Positions 1 through 9,744 of a stretch of 64,000 nucleotides of DNA are shown here, in pieces. The position numbers and the translations under genes are program-made. Each line of letters starts with the position of its first letter. Positions within the stretch are counted from its first letter, which is position 1. The notes beneath the pieces are model-generated. The model saw only the letters and a program-made list of their open reading frames with translations. It did no database searches and was not told where the DNA came from. Source of the DNA: Paenibacillus sp. SYP-B4298 (lineage in GTDB: Bacteria > Bacillota > Bacilli > Paenibacillales > Paenibacillaceae); contig NZ_CP115484.1 of NCBI RefSeq assembly GCF_027627475.1, forward strand, positions 3,270,001 to 3,334,000. Direction: 5' to 3'.

Positions 1-79
1 TGATCAGCTCCACCCACTGCTCCTGCGACATGCCTTCTTCCTTAATTTCAGCATCGCCGTTGGTTGTCACATTCGTCAT
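1..79 (-). CDS. 5' end of an unidentified gene (partial)
   Basis: An open frame enters the window from the left edge and starts near 79 on the minus strand. An AAGGGG ribosome binding site lies about 8 bases upstream of the ATG at 79; another ATG at 85 is too close to it. Only about 26 residues are visible (MTNVTTNGDAEIKEEG...), polar and acidic, with no recognisable domain. It lies downstream of and in the same direction as the MarR gene, so it could be the regulator's target, for instance a transporter, but nothing visible proves that. Confidence 0.45.
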   Translation of the reverse strand, partial: MTNVTTNGDAEIKEEGMSQEQWVELI

Positions 80-85
80 CGTCAT

Positions 86-397
86 AACCCCTTATCGCCA
101 ATCTTAAGAATCTTCCTGAACACTGCTGCAAGACTCCAGCAGCACCCAGGCTCCACAACGGCAGAGGCAGTATAGCTAGCCACTTGCCAGAATCGCCCAC
201 AGCATCGCTCATGCCGCCGGGTCGCAGAGACGAGCCCTATACGATGCAACAAGCGATGCAAATGAAGCGGTGTCTAGTTACATCTATTATAGGCGCGCAT
301 GAGCCAGACTAGCAACCTTATCCGTGAAATCCACCTCAACCAAGGCCGCTTGGCCTGTCCAATTACTCGCGTCACCCACCATGAGTGAAGCCATGCA
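86..397. other. Intergenic stretch, no gene seen
   Basis: This stretch separates the marR stop from the start of the truncated leftmost gene. No convincing open frame with a ribosome binding site was found. It may hold the promoter and MarR operator of the truncated gene, but no clear palindrome of MarR-box type stands out. Confidence 0.4.
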
Positions 398-886
398 TCA
401 TGGCTGATGAGAGCTTGCCAGCTTCTCAAGCAGCCTCGCCAACTCCCAGATTTCTTCCTCTGACAAAGCCGCCACCAATTCCTCCAGCAACTGCATCCGC
501 TTTTTGTGAATCGCACTCACCAGCTCGCGTCCGGCATCGGTGATCTCCAGCATCACCACGCGACGATCCTGCTCTCCTCTTTCGCGTATGATAAGCCCCT
601 GAGCGATCAGGCTGTCGGCCAGACCGGTAATCGCGCCCGACGTCACGAACAGCATCTCCGCCAATGCCGAAGCCTTCTGCGGGCCCTCATCTGCCAGCTT
701 GAGCAGTATTCTCGCCTGACTTAGCCCCAGTCCCGAGATGTCCACTTTGTTCCATTGGGAAATCTGATGCCGACGAAGCTGCCGGAAAGCCTCGTCCACA
801 CGGAGCAGCGCTGCACTGTATGAGCTCCCCTCGTCCATATTCAAATTATCGCCAAGCTCCTGGCACTCTCTACTATTCCTATCCAT
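398..886 (-). CDS. MarR family transcriptional regulator
   Basis: A 162-residue winged helix-turn-helix regulator of the MarR type, expected to act as a dimer and often controlled by small lipophilic or phenolic ligands. The core runs from about residue 50 (LSQARILLKLADEG) through the recognition helix (ALAEMLFVTSGAITGLADSL) to the wing (ERGEQDRRVVMLEITDAG). Flanking helices would form the dimer interface. The start at 886 has only a weak ribosome binding site; ATG at 838 is an alternative that trims a poorly conserved N-terminus. The next gene in the same direction begins about 310 bases downstream and is cut by the window edge, so the target is unknown. Confidence 0.9.
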   Translation of the reverse strand: MDRNSRECQELGDNLNMDEGSSYSAALLRVDEAFRQLRRHQISQWNKVDISGLGLSQARILLKLADEGPQKASALAEMLFVTSGAITGLADSLIAQGLIIRERGEQDRRVVMLEITDAGRELVSAIHKKRMQLLEELVAALSEEEIWELARLLEKLASSHQP

Positions 887-1082
887 TGATGGAGTACAGT
901 CCTCTCATTACGATATTTTCCATTCCCTTCATAGCAACCTAGCGAACACATGAAGCTGCCCGCACCGCCGCCAAGGGAGTCTGTTCATCCTCGTCCTCTA
1001 TAGTTTAACCTATTATTCCAATTTTTTTAAGGCTTGTCTATGATCCGCACAAGTTACGGCCCAGCCCACCCCACCCATCACG

Positions 1083-1121
1083 CAAAAGAAGCGAGCAAGA
1101 GAGTCCCCCTCTCCGCTCGCT
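1083..1121 (-). terminator. Terminator of the urease operon
   Basis: On the minus strand, 19 bases beyond the ureD stop, AGCGAGC-GGAGAG pairs with CTCTCTTGCTCGCT and is followed by TCTTTT. This is a stem-loop with a short U-tract, as expected for an intrinsic terminator. Confidence 0.7.
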
Positions 1122-1139
1122 CCTTGATGCTGCTGTCCC

Positions 1140-2030
1140 TCATCCTCCCTGCTTCCGCAGCAGACGCAGCGGAGGTCGCTCCAGCACCAGCATTCGCATC
1201 GTGCGCCACGCAATGTCCAGCGCCTCCTGCAGCTCCCAGGCGCTGGAGCCCACAGCCAGCACAGCCAACCCATGGCGGTCAGTCAGCGATACGCCAGTCA
1301 CTACCTTGCGCCCCTCGCGGCGCGGCAGCGCGGCGGCCAATGCTTCCCGCAGACGCTCCACATGCTCCGGCGCAACTCGGTCAGAGAAGCAGTAGAACGT
1401 GCCCGTATGCGTGCTATTCTGCCATGCGCCCGGAGCGTCCAGCCACTGCCGGGCGGGCAGCACCCGTTGCCGCTGAGCGAAGATCAGCTCGCTGCCGTAG
1501 TAGACATGCAGCCGATTGTCCAGCTCGCGGTAGTGGAACCTCTCCTGACGCAGCGTGCGGCCTGGGCAGAGCACCTCCGCCTGCATCCAGACCGCGCCGC
1601 GCGCAAGCTCTACACTCGTCACACCCTTGTAGGCCGCATCCTTGTACAGCATGACCGGCTCCATCATGCACTCCACAACCGCACGCTCGCCAAGGATGAA
1701 CCGCTGCGTCAAGCTCGCAGCCGAGTGCTGCCCGCATGGATGAACCTTCGTATAGCTCTGATTGGTCAAGTAGACGCTGGCTACAGCCTGCGCCTCCCAA
1801 CTCAACTCATAGCGATCGCCATCCATCAGACCCGGCGAGACATCCATCATAATAATGCCGAGCTCATCTGGCAGCGGGAACGCCTTGGCGATTTTGAGCG
1901 GGGCCGTGTGGTACTTGCCTGAGATGGAGGTCTGCCCGTCCGCCGCTGTGAAGGTCACAGCCAACTGTGCAGGCTGCACGCCCGAATCAGCCGTGATGAT
2001 GCGGGGTTCCATGGGCGTGCGCCATCTCAT
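1140..2030 (-). CDS. ureD: Urease accessory protein UreD (UreH)
   Basis: About 290-296 residues, matching the UreD/UreH family by overall pattern: [14 protein letters not shown] near the N-terminus, [14 protein letters not shown] around residue 62, and [11 protein letters not shown] around residue 90. UreD is the scaffold that binds apo-urease and, with UreF and UreG, delivers nickel to the active site. It is the last gene of the operon and overlaps the end of ureG by 44 bases from the first ATG. A second in-frame ATG at 2012 could be the true start; neither has a strong ribosome binding site, which suggests coupled translation. A terminator follows directly. Confidence 0.93.
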   Translation of the reverse strand: MRWRTPMEPRIITADSGVQPAQLAVTFTAADGQTSISGKYHTAPLKIAKAFPLPDELGIIMMDVSPGLMDGDRYELSWEAQAVASVYLTNQSYTKVHPCGQHSAASLTQRFILGERAVVECMMEPVMLYKDAAYKGVTSVELARGAVWMQAEVLCPGRTLRQERFHYRELDNRLHVYYGSELIFAQRQRVLPARQWLDAPGAWQNSTHTGTFYCFSDRVAPEHVERLREALAAALPRREGRKVVTGVSLTDRHGLAVLAVGSSAWELQEALDIAWRTMRMLVLERPPLRLLRKQGG

Positions 2031-2673
2031 GCTCGATCCAGCCGATGATCTCCGCTACGCCCTGACCGCCATGCAGATTGGAGAATACATACGGCCTGCC
2101 GCCTCGCGCCTGCTTCGTGTCCGACTCCATCACCTCAAGCCGCGCCCCTACATAGGGCGCCAGGTCAATCTTGTTCACCAAGAGCAGATCGGAACGGGTA
2201 ATGCCCGGCCCTCCCTTGCGCGGCAGCTTCTCGCCTTGCGCAACATCGATAATATAGATGAAGCGGTCGACCAGCTCCGGGCTGAACGCCGCAGCCAGAT
2301 TGTCGCCGCCGCTCTCGATGAAGATAATATCCAGATGGCCTATCCGCTCCTGCAGCTCCTCCACCGCCTCGAAATTCATCGACGCATCCTCACGGATGGC
2401 GGTATGCGGGCAGCCGCCTGTCTCAACGCCAATGATGCGCTCCTCCGGCAGAACGCCTGTGCTTAGCAGGATGCGCGCATCCTCCTTCGTGTAGATATCG
2501 TTGGTGATGACGCCTAGGCTATACTTGCCCGCCAGCTCGCGCGCGATCGTCTCCAGCAGCGCCGTCTTCCCCGATCCGACTGGCCCGCCGATTCCAATCC
2601 GCACAGGACGCGAACGATCCAGTACCGGCTGCTCCCAATGATCATGGTGATGATGTCCTGTTCCTTGACACAT
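1987..2673 (-). CDS. ureG: Urease accessory GTPase UreG
   Basis: A 228-residue SIMIBI-class GTPase that powers nickel insertion into urease. The P-loop GGPVGSGKT lies near residue 33, the metal-binding CPH motif in [15 protein letters not shown] near residue 90, and the base-recognition motif NKID near residue 167. The start at 2673 is preferred over an upstream one at 2715 because AGGGGAGG sits 9 bases upstream. Both ends are histidine-rich (HHHHDH near residue 7, [10 protein letters not shown] at the C-terminus). The operon has no ureE, so these histidines may partly take over nickel binding; that is inference. Confidence 0.95.
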   Translation of the reverse strand: MCQGTGHHHHDHWEQPVLDRSRPVRIGIGGPVGSGKTALLETIARELAGKYSLGVITNDIYTKEDARILLSTGVLPEERIIGVETGGCPHTAIREDASMNFEAVEELQERIGHLDIIFIESGGDNLAAAFSPELVDRFIYIIDVAQGEKLPRKGGPGITRSDLLLVNKIDLAPYVGARLEVMESDTKQARGGRPYVFSNLHGGQGVAEIIGWIEHEMAHAHGTPHHHG

Positions 2674-2756
2674 ATCCAGTTCCTCCCCTAGTAGGCAATA
2701 TGAAGCATTATACAAGATACAATATACATTAGGCTTTATATCTGCACGCCCCTAAT

Positions 2757-3449
2757 CTAGGACATGAACAGCCGCGAATACAAGCTCTCATGCCGCATCA
2801 TCGCCAGCTCCGCATGCGGCATATTCGTCCAGGCCTCCTCCGGCTGCTGATCGCACTGCTCCTCCCAGACCTCCACGATGACAGGCAGCAGCCGGGCAAG
2901 GATCGCCTGCCCCTCCGTCTGCCCCAGCGGCAGCAGTCGCAGCGCACTGTTCACGCAGGTGAGAACACAGCTATACAGATAACCCTGTACAGCCTGCTCC
3001 AGCGAGATGCCCAGCCGCAGGCAGACCCAGCCATACACCAGCGGATGGGAGGCGCTGCACTCGCCAGCCTTCGCCGCCTGCGCCAATTCGGCGAGAGCCA
3101 GCTCGGGATGGATCGCCATCGCCAGCCGCAGCAGCCGCTTGCCCATCTTCTCCAGGCCGATGCGCGATTCCAGGCCGAGCCGCTGCACGTGGACGAGCCG
3201 ATCCACCTGCCAGAGCCGATCCAGCCTGCCCTTTGGCACATCACGATACACTGCCTTGATCACCATCGCATCGGCAGGCGCCCAGCTCTGGCGCAGCATC
3301 GCCCGTGCGAATTGCTCCAGCCCGGAGCCATTGCGCACGTCGCCCTCCTGCACCAGCGTCTCCAGCCCGAACGAGTGAGAGAAGCCGCCGATCGGCAGCG
3401 CCGAATCCAGCAACTGCTGGAGCGCAAGCCATGCCGCCTGCTCCTTCAT
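2757..3449 (-). CDS. ureF: Urease accessory protein UreF
   Basis: A 230-residue all-helical UreF. The family signature LLDSALPIGGFSHSFGLET is present near residue 13, and the C-terminal part (residues about 140-200) carries the usual helical pattern. UreF bridges UreD and UreG in the activation complex and regulates UreG GTPase activity. It lies between ureC and ureG, about 20 bases downstream of the ureC stop, in one leftward operon. Length is typical for the family. Confidence 0.94.
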   Translation of the reverse strand: MKEQAAWLALQQLLDSALPIGGFSHSFGLETLVQEGDVRNGSGLEQFARAMLRQSWAPADAMVIKAVYRDVPKGRLDRLWQVDRLVHVQRLGLESRIGLEKMGKRLLRLAMAIHPELALAELAQAAKAGECSASHPLVYGWVCLRLGISLEQAVQGYLYSCVLTCVNSALRLLPLGQTEGQAILARLLPVIVEVWEEQCDQQPEEAWTNMPHAELAMMRHESLYSRLFMS

Positions 3450-3469
3450 TCATCCCACCGCCCTAGAAC

Positions 3470-5188
3470 CTAGAATAGGAAATACCGCTGCGCCATCGGC
3501 AGCACCTGCGCTGGCTCGCATGTCACTCGCTCGCCATCCACCTTGACCTCATACGTCTCCGGGTCGACCTCGATCGTCGGCGTCGCATCATTGTGGATCA
3601 TATCCTTCTTGCTGATCGCGCGACAGCCCTTGACCGGCTCGACCCGCTTTTGCAGCCCCAGCTCCTGAGCGATCCCGCGCTCATACGCCGCCTGCGAGAC
3701 AAACGTAATCGAGCTGACATACTTCGCCTTGCCCAGCGCCGCGAACATCGGGCGTCCGAACACAGGCTGCGGCGTCGGAATCGAGGCGTTCGGGTCGCCC
3801 ATCTGGGCGAATGCGATGGAGCCGCCCTTGAGCACCAGATCCGGCTTCACGCCGAAGAACATCGGACTCCAGAAGACGAGATCCGCGAACTTGCCGACCT
3901 CGACCGAGCCGACCCGATGCGAGATGCCGTGCGTAATCGCCGGATTGATCGTGTACTTGGCGATATACCGCTTGATACGCTCGTTATCTCCGCTCTCCTC
4001 CGTATCTGCCCCCAGCATGCCGCGCTGCGCCTTCATCTTGTCCGCCGTCTGCCAGGTGCGGAGGATCACCTCACCGACCCGCCCCATCGCCTGCGAGTCG
4101 GAACTGATCATGCTGAACACGCCCAGATCATGCAATATATCCTCTGCCGCGATCGTCTCCGGCCGAATCCGTGAATCGGCAAAAGCGACATCCTCCGGAA
4201 TCCGGCTATCCAGATGGTGACAGACCATCAGCATATCCAGATGCTCCTCTATCGTGTTAATCGTAAACGGACGGGTCGGATTCGTCGACGACGGCAGCAC
4301 ATTAAGCTGCGAGGCCGCGCGGATAATATCTGGCGCATGACCGCCCCCGGCCCCCTCCGTATGGTAGGTGTGGATCGTCCTGCCCTTGAACGCCGCCAGC
4401 GTATCCTCCAGGAAGCCCGCCTCGTTCAGCGTATCCGTATGAATAGCTACCTGCACATCATAGCGATCAGCCGCCTCCAGACAACGGTCGATCGCCGCCG
4501 GAGTCGTCCCCCAGTCCTCATGCAGCTTCAGTCCGATCGCTCCGGCCTCGATCTGCTCCGCCAGCGGCTCGATGAACGACGCATTGCCCTTGCCGGTGAA
4601 GCCCAGATTCATCGGAAATTCCTCCGCGGCCTCCAGCATACGGCGCATATGCCATGCGCCCGGCGTCACTGTCGTCGCATTCGTGCCCGTTGCCGGACCC
4701 GTGCCCCCGCCGATCATCGTCGTTACCCCGGACGAGAGTGCCGTCTCGATCTGCTGCGGACAGATAAAATGAATATGTGAATCGATACCTCCGGCTGTTA
4801 CAATTTTGCCCTCTCCTGCAATGACCTCCGTGCTGGCTCCGGCAATCATATGGCTATCGACGCCATCCATTATATCCGGGTTGCCGCCCTTGCCGATGCC
4901 TACGATCACACCGTCCTTGATCCCTATATCCGCCTTCACAATCCCCCAATGATCGATGATCACCGCGTTCGTAATGAGGGTATCGAGCACGCCTTCATCA
5001 CGGAGCGCGCCGCTGGACTGTCCCATACCGTCGCGAATGACCTTGCCGCCGCCGAACTTGCACTCGTCGCCATACACCGTAGCATCCCGCTCGATCCGCG
5101 CCCACAGATTCGTATCCGCCAGCCTGATGGCATCTCCGGTCGTGGGGCCGAACATTAGCGCATAGTCGTTGCGATCCATCCCGCTCAC
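3470..5188 (-). CDS. ureC: Urease alpha subunit (catalytic)
   Basis: A 572-residue catalytic subunit that hydrolyses urea to ammonia and carbamate at a dinickel centre. Visible active-site elements are the HxH nickel ligands ([12 protein letters not shown], about residue 134), the carbamylated lysine in [12 protein letters not shown] (about 220), [10 protein letters not shown] (about 250) and the mobile-flap histidines in MVCHHLD (about 322). Translation begins at GTG 5188, which overlaps the ureB stop as GTGA and has GGAGGGG seven bases upstream; an ATG nine bases on is further from the site. The family usually has about 570 residues, so the gene is complete. Confidence 0.97.
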   Translation of the reverse strand: MSGMDRNDYALMFGPTTGDAIRLADTNLWARIERDATVYGDECKFGGGKVIRDGMGQSSGALRDEGVLDTLITNAVIIDHWGIVKADIGIKDGVIVGIGKGGNPDIMDGVDSHMIAGASTEVIAGEGKIVTAGGIDSHIHFICPQQIETALSSGVTTMIGGGTGPATGTNATTVTPGAWHMRRMLEAAEEFPMNLGFTGKGNASFIEPLAEQIEAGAIGLKLHEDWGTTPAAIDRCLEAADRYDVQVAIHTDTLNEAGFLEDTLAAFKGRTIHTYHTEGAGGGHAPDIIRAASQLNVLPSSTNPTRPFTINTIEEHLDMLMVCHHLDSRIPEDVAFADSRIRPETIAAEDILHDLGVFSMISSDSQAMGRVGEVILRTWQTADKMKAQRGMLGADTEESGDNERIKRYIAKYTINPAITHGISHRVGSVEVGKFADLVFWSPMFFGVKPDLVLKGGSIAFAQMGDPNASIPTPQPVFGRPMFAALGKAKYVSSITFVSQAAYERGIAQELGLQKRVEPVKGCRAISKKDMIHNDATPTIEVDPETYEVKVDGERVTCEPAQVLPMAQRYFLF

Positions 5189-5553
5189 CTTGGCCCCTCC
5201 TTCCAGCGCTCCAGCCTGGCACGAACCTGCTCGTTCATTTGACCCCGCACCGCCTCGCCCTGCGTAAGGTCGTTCAGCCCGTAGGATCGGCGCTTGCCTC
5301 CCAGCTCAACCAGCATCACCGGCTTCTCCTCGCCAGGCTCGAACCGTACCGCCGTGCCGGCTGGAATATGAAGCCTCATCCCGAATGCCGCCTCTCTATT
5401 GAATGCCAGCGCACGATTCACCTCAAAAAAATGAAAATGCGAGCCCACCTGCACCGGACGATCACCAGTATTAACGACGATCAGCTCGCAGGTCGCTCTG
5501 CCCGCATTCAGCATAATTTGCCCTGGCTTCACTCTATACTCTCCTGGAACCAT
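5185..5553 (-). CDS. ureB: Urease beta subunit
   Basis: A 122-residue beta subunit beginning MVPGEYRV, with the family core [21 protein letters not shown] and a C-terminal [14 protein letters not shown] segment. It is a separate polypeptide, as in most bacilli, rather than fused to UreA or UreC. The start at 5553 has GAGGGGG about 9 bases upstream; the open frame extends further upstream but does not match the family. The stop overlaps the ureC start. Confidence 0.96.
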   Translation of the reverse strand: MVPGEYRVKPGQIMLNAGRATCELIVVNTGDRPVQVGSHFHFFEVNRALAFNREAAFGMRLHIPAGTAVRFEPGEEKPVMLVELGGKRRSYGLNDLTQGEAVRGQMNEQVRARLERWKEGPR

Positions 5554-5584
5554 CCTATCCACGCCCCCTCGCAGGTCATCTCGT

Positions 5585-5890
5585 CTAGTACTGAATCGGA
5601 TGATGAATCGTGACCAGCTTCGTCCCATCCCGGAAGGTAGCCTCCACCTGTACCTCATGAATCATCTGCGGCACCCCCTCCATCACCTGCTCCTTGCGCA
5701 GGATACTCGTGCCGAATTCCATCAGTTGTGCCACGGTCATTCCATCACGCGCCCCCTCCATCACCTCGGATGTTATCAAAGCTATACTCTCAGGATAATT
5801 AAGCTTGACCCCTCGATTCAGCCGCCGTTTCGCCAAATCAGCAGCAATGGTGATGAGCAGTTTCTCCTTCTCGCGTTCGGTTAACTGCAT
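5585..5890 (-). CDS. ureA: Urease gamma subunit
   Basis: A 101-residue gamma subunit ([13 protein letters not shown]...[10 protein letters not shown]...[24 protein letters not shown]), the usual length and motifs of the family. The ATG at 5890 is chosen over an upstream GTG at 5902 because the family begins MQLT. First gene of the ureABC-FGD operon, about 45 bases downstream of a strong sigma-A promoter with an adjoining TnrA/GlnR-like box. Confidence 0.96.
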   Translation of the reverse strand: MQLTEREKEKLLITIAADLAKRRLNRGVKLNYPESIALITSEVMEGARDGMTVAQLMEFGTSILRKEQVMEGVPQMIHEVQVEATFRDGTKLVTIHHPIQY

Positions 5891-5934
5891 TCCATTACAC
5901 ACCCCTGTCAGGTTTTATTCAACGTCATGCTTCC

Positions 5935-5963
5935 ATTATAGAAAGGGCTCGCTAGGATGTAAA
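5935..5963 (-). promoter_or_regulatory. Sigma-A promoter of the urease operon
   Basis: Reading leftward, TTTACA (5963-5958, five of six to the -35 consensus) is followed after exactly 17 bases by TATAAT (5940-5935, perfect -10). Spacing and orientation fit transcription of ureA, whose start codon is about 45 bases downstream. Confidence 0.8.
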
Positions 5964-5971
5964 GATGTTTG

Positions 5972-5988
5972 TGTCATAAAACATGACG
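5972..5988 (-). promoter_or_regulatory. TnrA/GlnR-type nitrogen operator upstream of ureA
   Basis: The minus-strand sequence CGTCATGTTTTATGACA agrees with the TnrA/GlnR consensus TGTNANATTTTNTNACA at all but two defined positions (1 and 7). Its centre is about 50 bases upstream of the predicted transcription start, the position from which TnrA activates in Bacillus subtilis. This suggests that urease is switched on under nitrogen limitation. The motif is seen; the regulation is inferred. Confidence 0.65.
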
Positions 5989-6342
5989 TAATTTTGAATA
6001 AATTGTAAAATACCTAACATGTCGAAGCTTGACTGTTCGTGTCCGTGCTCTCCCCTTTGCTGCTCGCGCCGCTTGCAGGACAAGGCTTCTCCAGCTTTTA
6101 CTTTTTCCCTATACGATGTCGAAAGGTAGCCATTGCTTGTCTGTTGTGGTACACTCGAGAGTATCGATATTTTATAATTAATATGATGACAGGTGTACAG
6201 CGGCTGTTATGAAGACCCTCTCCAGAGATGGATATTCCTGCCTCATTGTCTATAGTTGAATGTAAAATTATAGGTAAATGCTATCAAGCAGGTGGGGGAG
6301 ATCAGTACGCTGTATATCCACATACAAGAGGAGGGTTTATCC
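5989..6342. other. Divergent intergenic region between ureA and ilvD
   Basis: No gene is supported here. The left end holds the urease control region. On the plus strand a TATAAT lies at 6173-6178 upstream of ilvD but has no good -35 at 16-18 bases, so the ilvD promoter is uncertain. No T-box core (GGTGGTACC) was found, so branched-chain control by that route is not evident. Confidence 0.4.
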
Positions 6343-8028
6343 GTGTCGGCAAAAAAAATGAGATCTGACATGATTAAAAAAGGCTTTGACCGTGCCCCTC
6401 ACCGCAGTCTGCTGCGCGCAGCCGGGGTGAAGGAGGAGGATTTCGGCAAGCCGTTCATCGCAGTCTGCAACTCCTACATCGACATCGTTCCTGGCCATGT
6501 CCACCTGCAGGAATTCGGCAAGATCGTGAAGGAAGCGATCCGCGAAGCAGGCGGCGTACCATTCGAGTTCAATACAATCGGCGTCGATGACGGTATCGCC
6601 ATGGGTCATATCGGCATGCGCTACTCGCTGCCAAGCCGCGAGATTATCGCGGACGCGCTGGAGACCGTCGTATCCGCTCACTGGTTTGACGGTATGGTAT
6701 GTATCCCGAACTGTGACAAGATTACACCGGGCATGATGATGGGCGCGCTGCGCGTCAACATCCCGACTCTATTCGTCAGCGGCGGGCCGATGAAGGCAGG
6801 CAAAACCTCCGACGGACGCTCCATCTCCCTCTCCAGTGTATTTGAGGGCGTAGGCGCCTTCCAAGCGGGCAAAATTGACGAGCAAGGTCTGCAAGAGCTG
6901 GAGCAGTACGGCTGCCCGACCTGCGGCTCCTGCTCCGGTATGTTCACCGCCAACTCGATGAACTGTCTGGCTGAAGCGCTCGGCCTGGCTCTGCCAGGCA
7001 ACGGCACGATCCTCGCTGTCGCTCCAGAACGCCGCGAGTTCGTCAAGCGCTCTGCCAAGCAATTGATGGAGCTGATCGAGAAAGACATCAAGCCGCGTGA
7101 CATCGTCACGATTGAGACGATCGATAATGCGTTTGCACTCGATATGGCAATGGGCGGTTCCACCAATACGGTACTGCACACCCTGGCGCTGGCTCATGAG
7201 GCGGGCTTTGAATATCCGGTAGAGCGCATCAATGAAGTGGCAGCGCGCGTGCCGCATCTGGCGAAGATCGCTCCGGCATCCGATTACCATATTGAGGATG
7301 TCCATAATGCAGGCGGCGTATCCGCTGTGCTGAACGAGCTGTTCAAGAAGGAAGGCGCATTGCATGGCGACCGGATTACGGTCACTGGCAAGACGCTGCG
7401 CGAGAACGTCGAGGGCTGCGAGATTGTAGACAAGGACGTCATTCGTCCGATCGACAATCCGCACAGCGAGCGTGGCGGCCTGGCTGTCCTGTTCGGCAAC
7501 CTGGCTCCAGATGGCGCGATCATCAAGGTCGGCGCTGTTGATCCATCGGTAGGCGGCTATCACAAGGGCCCTGCAATCTGCTTCGACTCCCAGGATGATG
7601 CGCTGTATGGCATCGCGAACGGCCATGTGAAGGAAGGCCATGTTGTCGTCATCCGCTATGAAGGACCGAAGGGTGGACCCGGCATGCCGGAGATGCTGGC
7701 CCCAACGTCGCAGATTGTCGGCATGGGACTTGGAGCCAAGGTCGGCCTGATTACAGACGGACGCTTCTCGGGCGCCTCCCGCGGGATCAGCATCGGCCAT
7801 ATCTCGCCGGAAGCGGCCGAGGGCGGACCGATCGCCTTCGTCGAGGATGGCGACATCATCGAGCTGGATCTGAACAATCGCAAGATCGAGCTTCACATCA
7901 GCGACGAGGAATTCGCTGCCCGCCGCGCCAACTGGAAGGGCTTCGAGTCGAAGGTGAAGACAGGCTATCTGGCTCGCTACTCCAAGCTGGTAACCTCCGC
8001 AAGCACCGGCGGCGTTATGAAGGTCTAA
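6343..8028 (+). CDS. ilvD: Dihydroxy-acid dehydratase
   Basis: A 561-residue iron-sulfur enzyme that dehydrates 2,3-dihydroxy-isovalerate and its homologue in valine and isoleucine synthesis. Cluster cysteines are visible in FIAVCNSY (about residue 45), [12 protein letters not shown] (about 119) and [13 protein letters not shown] (about 190). The C-terminal active-site region [23 protein letters not shown] lies about residue 470. The start is GTG 6343, with AGGAGG nine bases upstream; the frame stays open 17 codons further upstream but lacks conservation there. It is alone here, not with other ilv genes. Confidence 0.96.
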   Translation: MSAKKMRSDMIKKGFDRAPHRSLLRAAGVKEEDFGKPFIAVCNSYIDIVPGHVHLQEFGKIVKEAIREAGGVPFEFNTIGVDDGIAMGHIGMRYSLPSREIIADALETVVSAHWFDGMVCIPNCDKITPGMMMGALRVNIPTLFVSGGPMKAGKTSDGRSISLSSVFEGVGAFQAGKIDEQGLQELEQYGCPTCGSCSGMFTANSMNCLAEALGLALPGNGTILAVAPERREFVKRSAKQLMELIEKDIKPRDIVTIETIDNAFALDMAMGGSTNTVLHTLALAHEAGFEYPVERINEVAARVPHLAKIAPASDYHIEDVHNAGGVSAVLNELFKKEGALHGDRITVTGKTLRENVEGCEIVDKDVIRPIDNPHSERGGLAVLFGNLAPDGAIIKVGAVDPSVGGYHKGPAICFDSQDDALYGIANGHVKEGHVVVIRYEGPKGGPGMPEMLAPTSQIVGMGLGAKVGLITDGRFSGASRGISIGHISPEAAEGGPIAFVEDGDIIELDLNNRKIELHISDEEFAARRANWKGFESKVKTGYLARYSKLVTSASTGGVMKV

Positions 8029-8037
8029 TAGTTCAAT

Positions 8038-8075
8038 ATAAAACCGCTAAGGAATAAGCTCCTTAGCGGTTTTAT
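8038..8075. terminator. Bidirectional terminator between ilvD and the deacetylase
   Basis: A perfect hairpin (AAAACCGCTAAGGA / TCCTTAGCGGTTTT) flanked by A and T runs serves both convergent genes. Its sequence also encodes the last codons of the deacetylase (…NKTAKELIP-stop), so protein-coding and terminator functions overlap. Confidence 0.85.
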
Positions 8076-9480
8076 TAGCATTATAGGATAAGTCCCTTGC
8101 CACAGGCTGCAGTTGCTCTCGCGCCTCGGCAGACGATGCTGATTCAGGCCGATTGCCCTCATTGGGCGGCTTACTGACATAACGACGATTAAACTCCTTC
8201 ATCGACATCGCCATAATCTTCGGCGACAGCACCGAGCGCTTGTCCTTGAGGCGACTTAATCCAGTAGGATGAAGCACGCTGAGCAGAAGCTTCAGATAGA
8301 CCTGAGTGAGTCTGCTGAAGATTCCCTTCGGTAGATCGAGCACCGTAAACCCGAAATTCTCCGAGCCACGATTAATCATACTGATGCCGTAGATGCCACG
8401 CACTTCCCCAAGCTCGCGGCGGGCAGCAAGCTGCTGCGCCATGCCAGGCAGCGCCTTCTCCACCTCGCGAATCATTATAATCGCTACCTGCACAAGCGAC
8501 TTGGAGGTGCGCATCACCTCAAGCAGCCGCTTGTTGTCAAAATGCAGCTCCACGATCTTATCATTGCTCGCGATCTGCTGCCCCTCGGGCAATTGCAGCG
8601 TCTGGCCGTGATAGGTACGAATGCGATAGTGGAACATGCCGCCCCCCTCCTTCACCGGCACGAGCCGGAACAGCAGATGGAACAGACGCTCCCAGCCCAG
8701 CCACAGCCCGATGAGCAGCCGCTTGGCCAGACCCGGCTTCGCTTGCCTGACAGCCCTGGGCTGCTTCCCAAGGGCCTGATCTGTCAGATCAATCATCTCC
8801 TGAATGGTGACGAACCGGTAGCCCTTCTCCTGACCAGCCAGCATGTAGCTCTCCAGTGCACGCAGCATATTGGCCGGGGCGCCCTCATCCGCGCCAAGCG
8901 TCGTGCCGCAATCATGCAGCAGCAGCACCTCGCCCGGACGCAGCTTCTTGAGCATGCGCTTGGTCAGCCGCTCTGCTCCCAGCCGTGTCCTCCAGTCACC
9001 GAACATCGCCGACCACAGAATAATCTGCAGATAGCCGAGCCGGGAAAAATCAAATAAATTCACAATCCCCCATGGCGGACGATAAAACACCGACGTCAAT
9101 CCTGTCGCATCGCGAATAATCTCCGAGGTGCGGTAGATCTGTCGTCTGACCTCCTTGGGGCGCATTACCCAATTGGACTTGTGAACATAATTGTGAATAC
9201 CAATGACATGACCTTCATCCTTCATTCTCCGCAGCAGCTCCGGATGTTTCTCCGCATTGGCGCCAACAACAAAAAACGTTGCCTTGGCATTATATTTGGC
9301 TAATAAATTCAGTAAGAGCGGAGTGTACTTCGGATCAGGGCCATCGTCGAAGGTTAGCGCAATCTCACGATCGGCACGCCCCCTCTTGAATACCCGAAAG
9401 CCGAATGTCCGGCTGATCAGCCCCGGCAGGAAAGCGTAGAAGGTCAAAATGTAGAATCCCCATAGCATCAAATTCTCCAT
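8047..9480 (-). CDS. Polysaccharide deacetylase with YkoP-like C-terminal domain
   Basis: 477 residues. An N-terminal hydrophobic segment (about 5-22) probably anchors the protein in the membrane. The NodB domain follows with motif 1 TFDDGPD (about 43), motif 2 GIHNYVHKS (about 94), motif 3 YRPPWG (about 133) and LLLHDC (about 190); these are the metal-binding and catalytic elements of family 4 carbohydrate esterases. Residues from about 260 on resemble the YkoP-type domain found after some Bacillus deacetylases. Motif 2 has HNYVHKS instead of the usual H(S/T)xxH(P/S) spacing, so activity should not be assumed. Likely substrate is a cell-envelope polysaccharide; unproven. Convergent with ilvD and sharing its terminator. 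Confidence 0.88.
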   Translation of the reverse strand: MENLMLWGFYILTFYAFLPGLISRTFGFRVFKRGRADREIALTFDDGPDPKYTPLLLNLLAKYNAKATFFVVGANAEKHPELLRRMKDEGHVIGIHNYVHKSNWVMRPKEVRRQIYRTSEIIRDATGLTSVFYRPPWGIVNLFDFSRLGYLQIILWSAMFGDWRTRLGAERLTKRMLKKLRPGEVLLLHDCGTTLGADEGAPANMLRALESYMLAGQEKGYRFVTIQEMIDLTDQALGKQPRAVRQAKPGLAKRLLIGLWLGWERLFHLLFRLVPVKEGGGMFHYRIRTYHGQTLQLPEGQQIASNDKIVELHFDNKRLLEVMRTSKSLVQVAIIMIREVEKALPGMAQQLAARRELGEVRGIYGISMINRGSENFGFTVLDLPKGIFSRLTQVYLKLLLSVLHPTGLSRLKDKRSVLSPKIMAMSMKEFNRRYVSKPPNEGNRPESASSAEAREQLQPVARDLSYNANKTAKELIP

Positions 9481-9744
9481 AATTATCCCCGCTAATCTCT
9501 AGTCTGTTCTCCCGCAAGCTAATCATCAATTTCTATATGGCACACTTATATTATTGTAACATACGAAAACATGAATAGGCATCTTTTTAAAAACATAGTA
9601 CAATCAGTTAAAAGGCAGCATGAGCCAGCCTCGCTCCATCTTGGCCTGACTATGGGCCCCGGCGCTCCCCTCGCCGGATGGGTTCGACTGCGCTAAGCTG
9701 CCGTGTGCCTCGCGTGCAAGATCAATTTATGAAGGAGACGAGAT

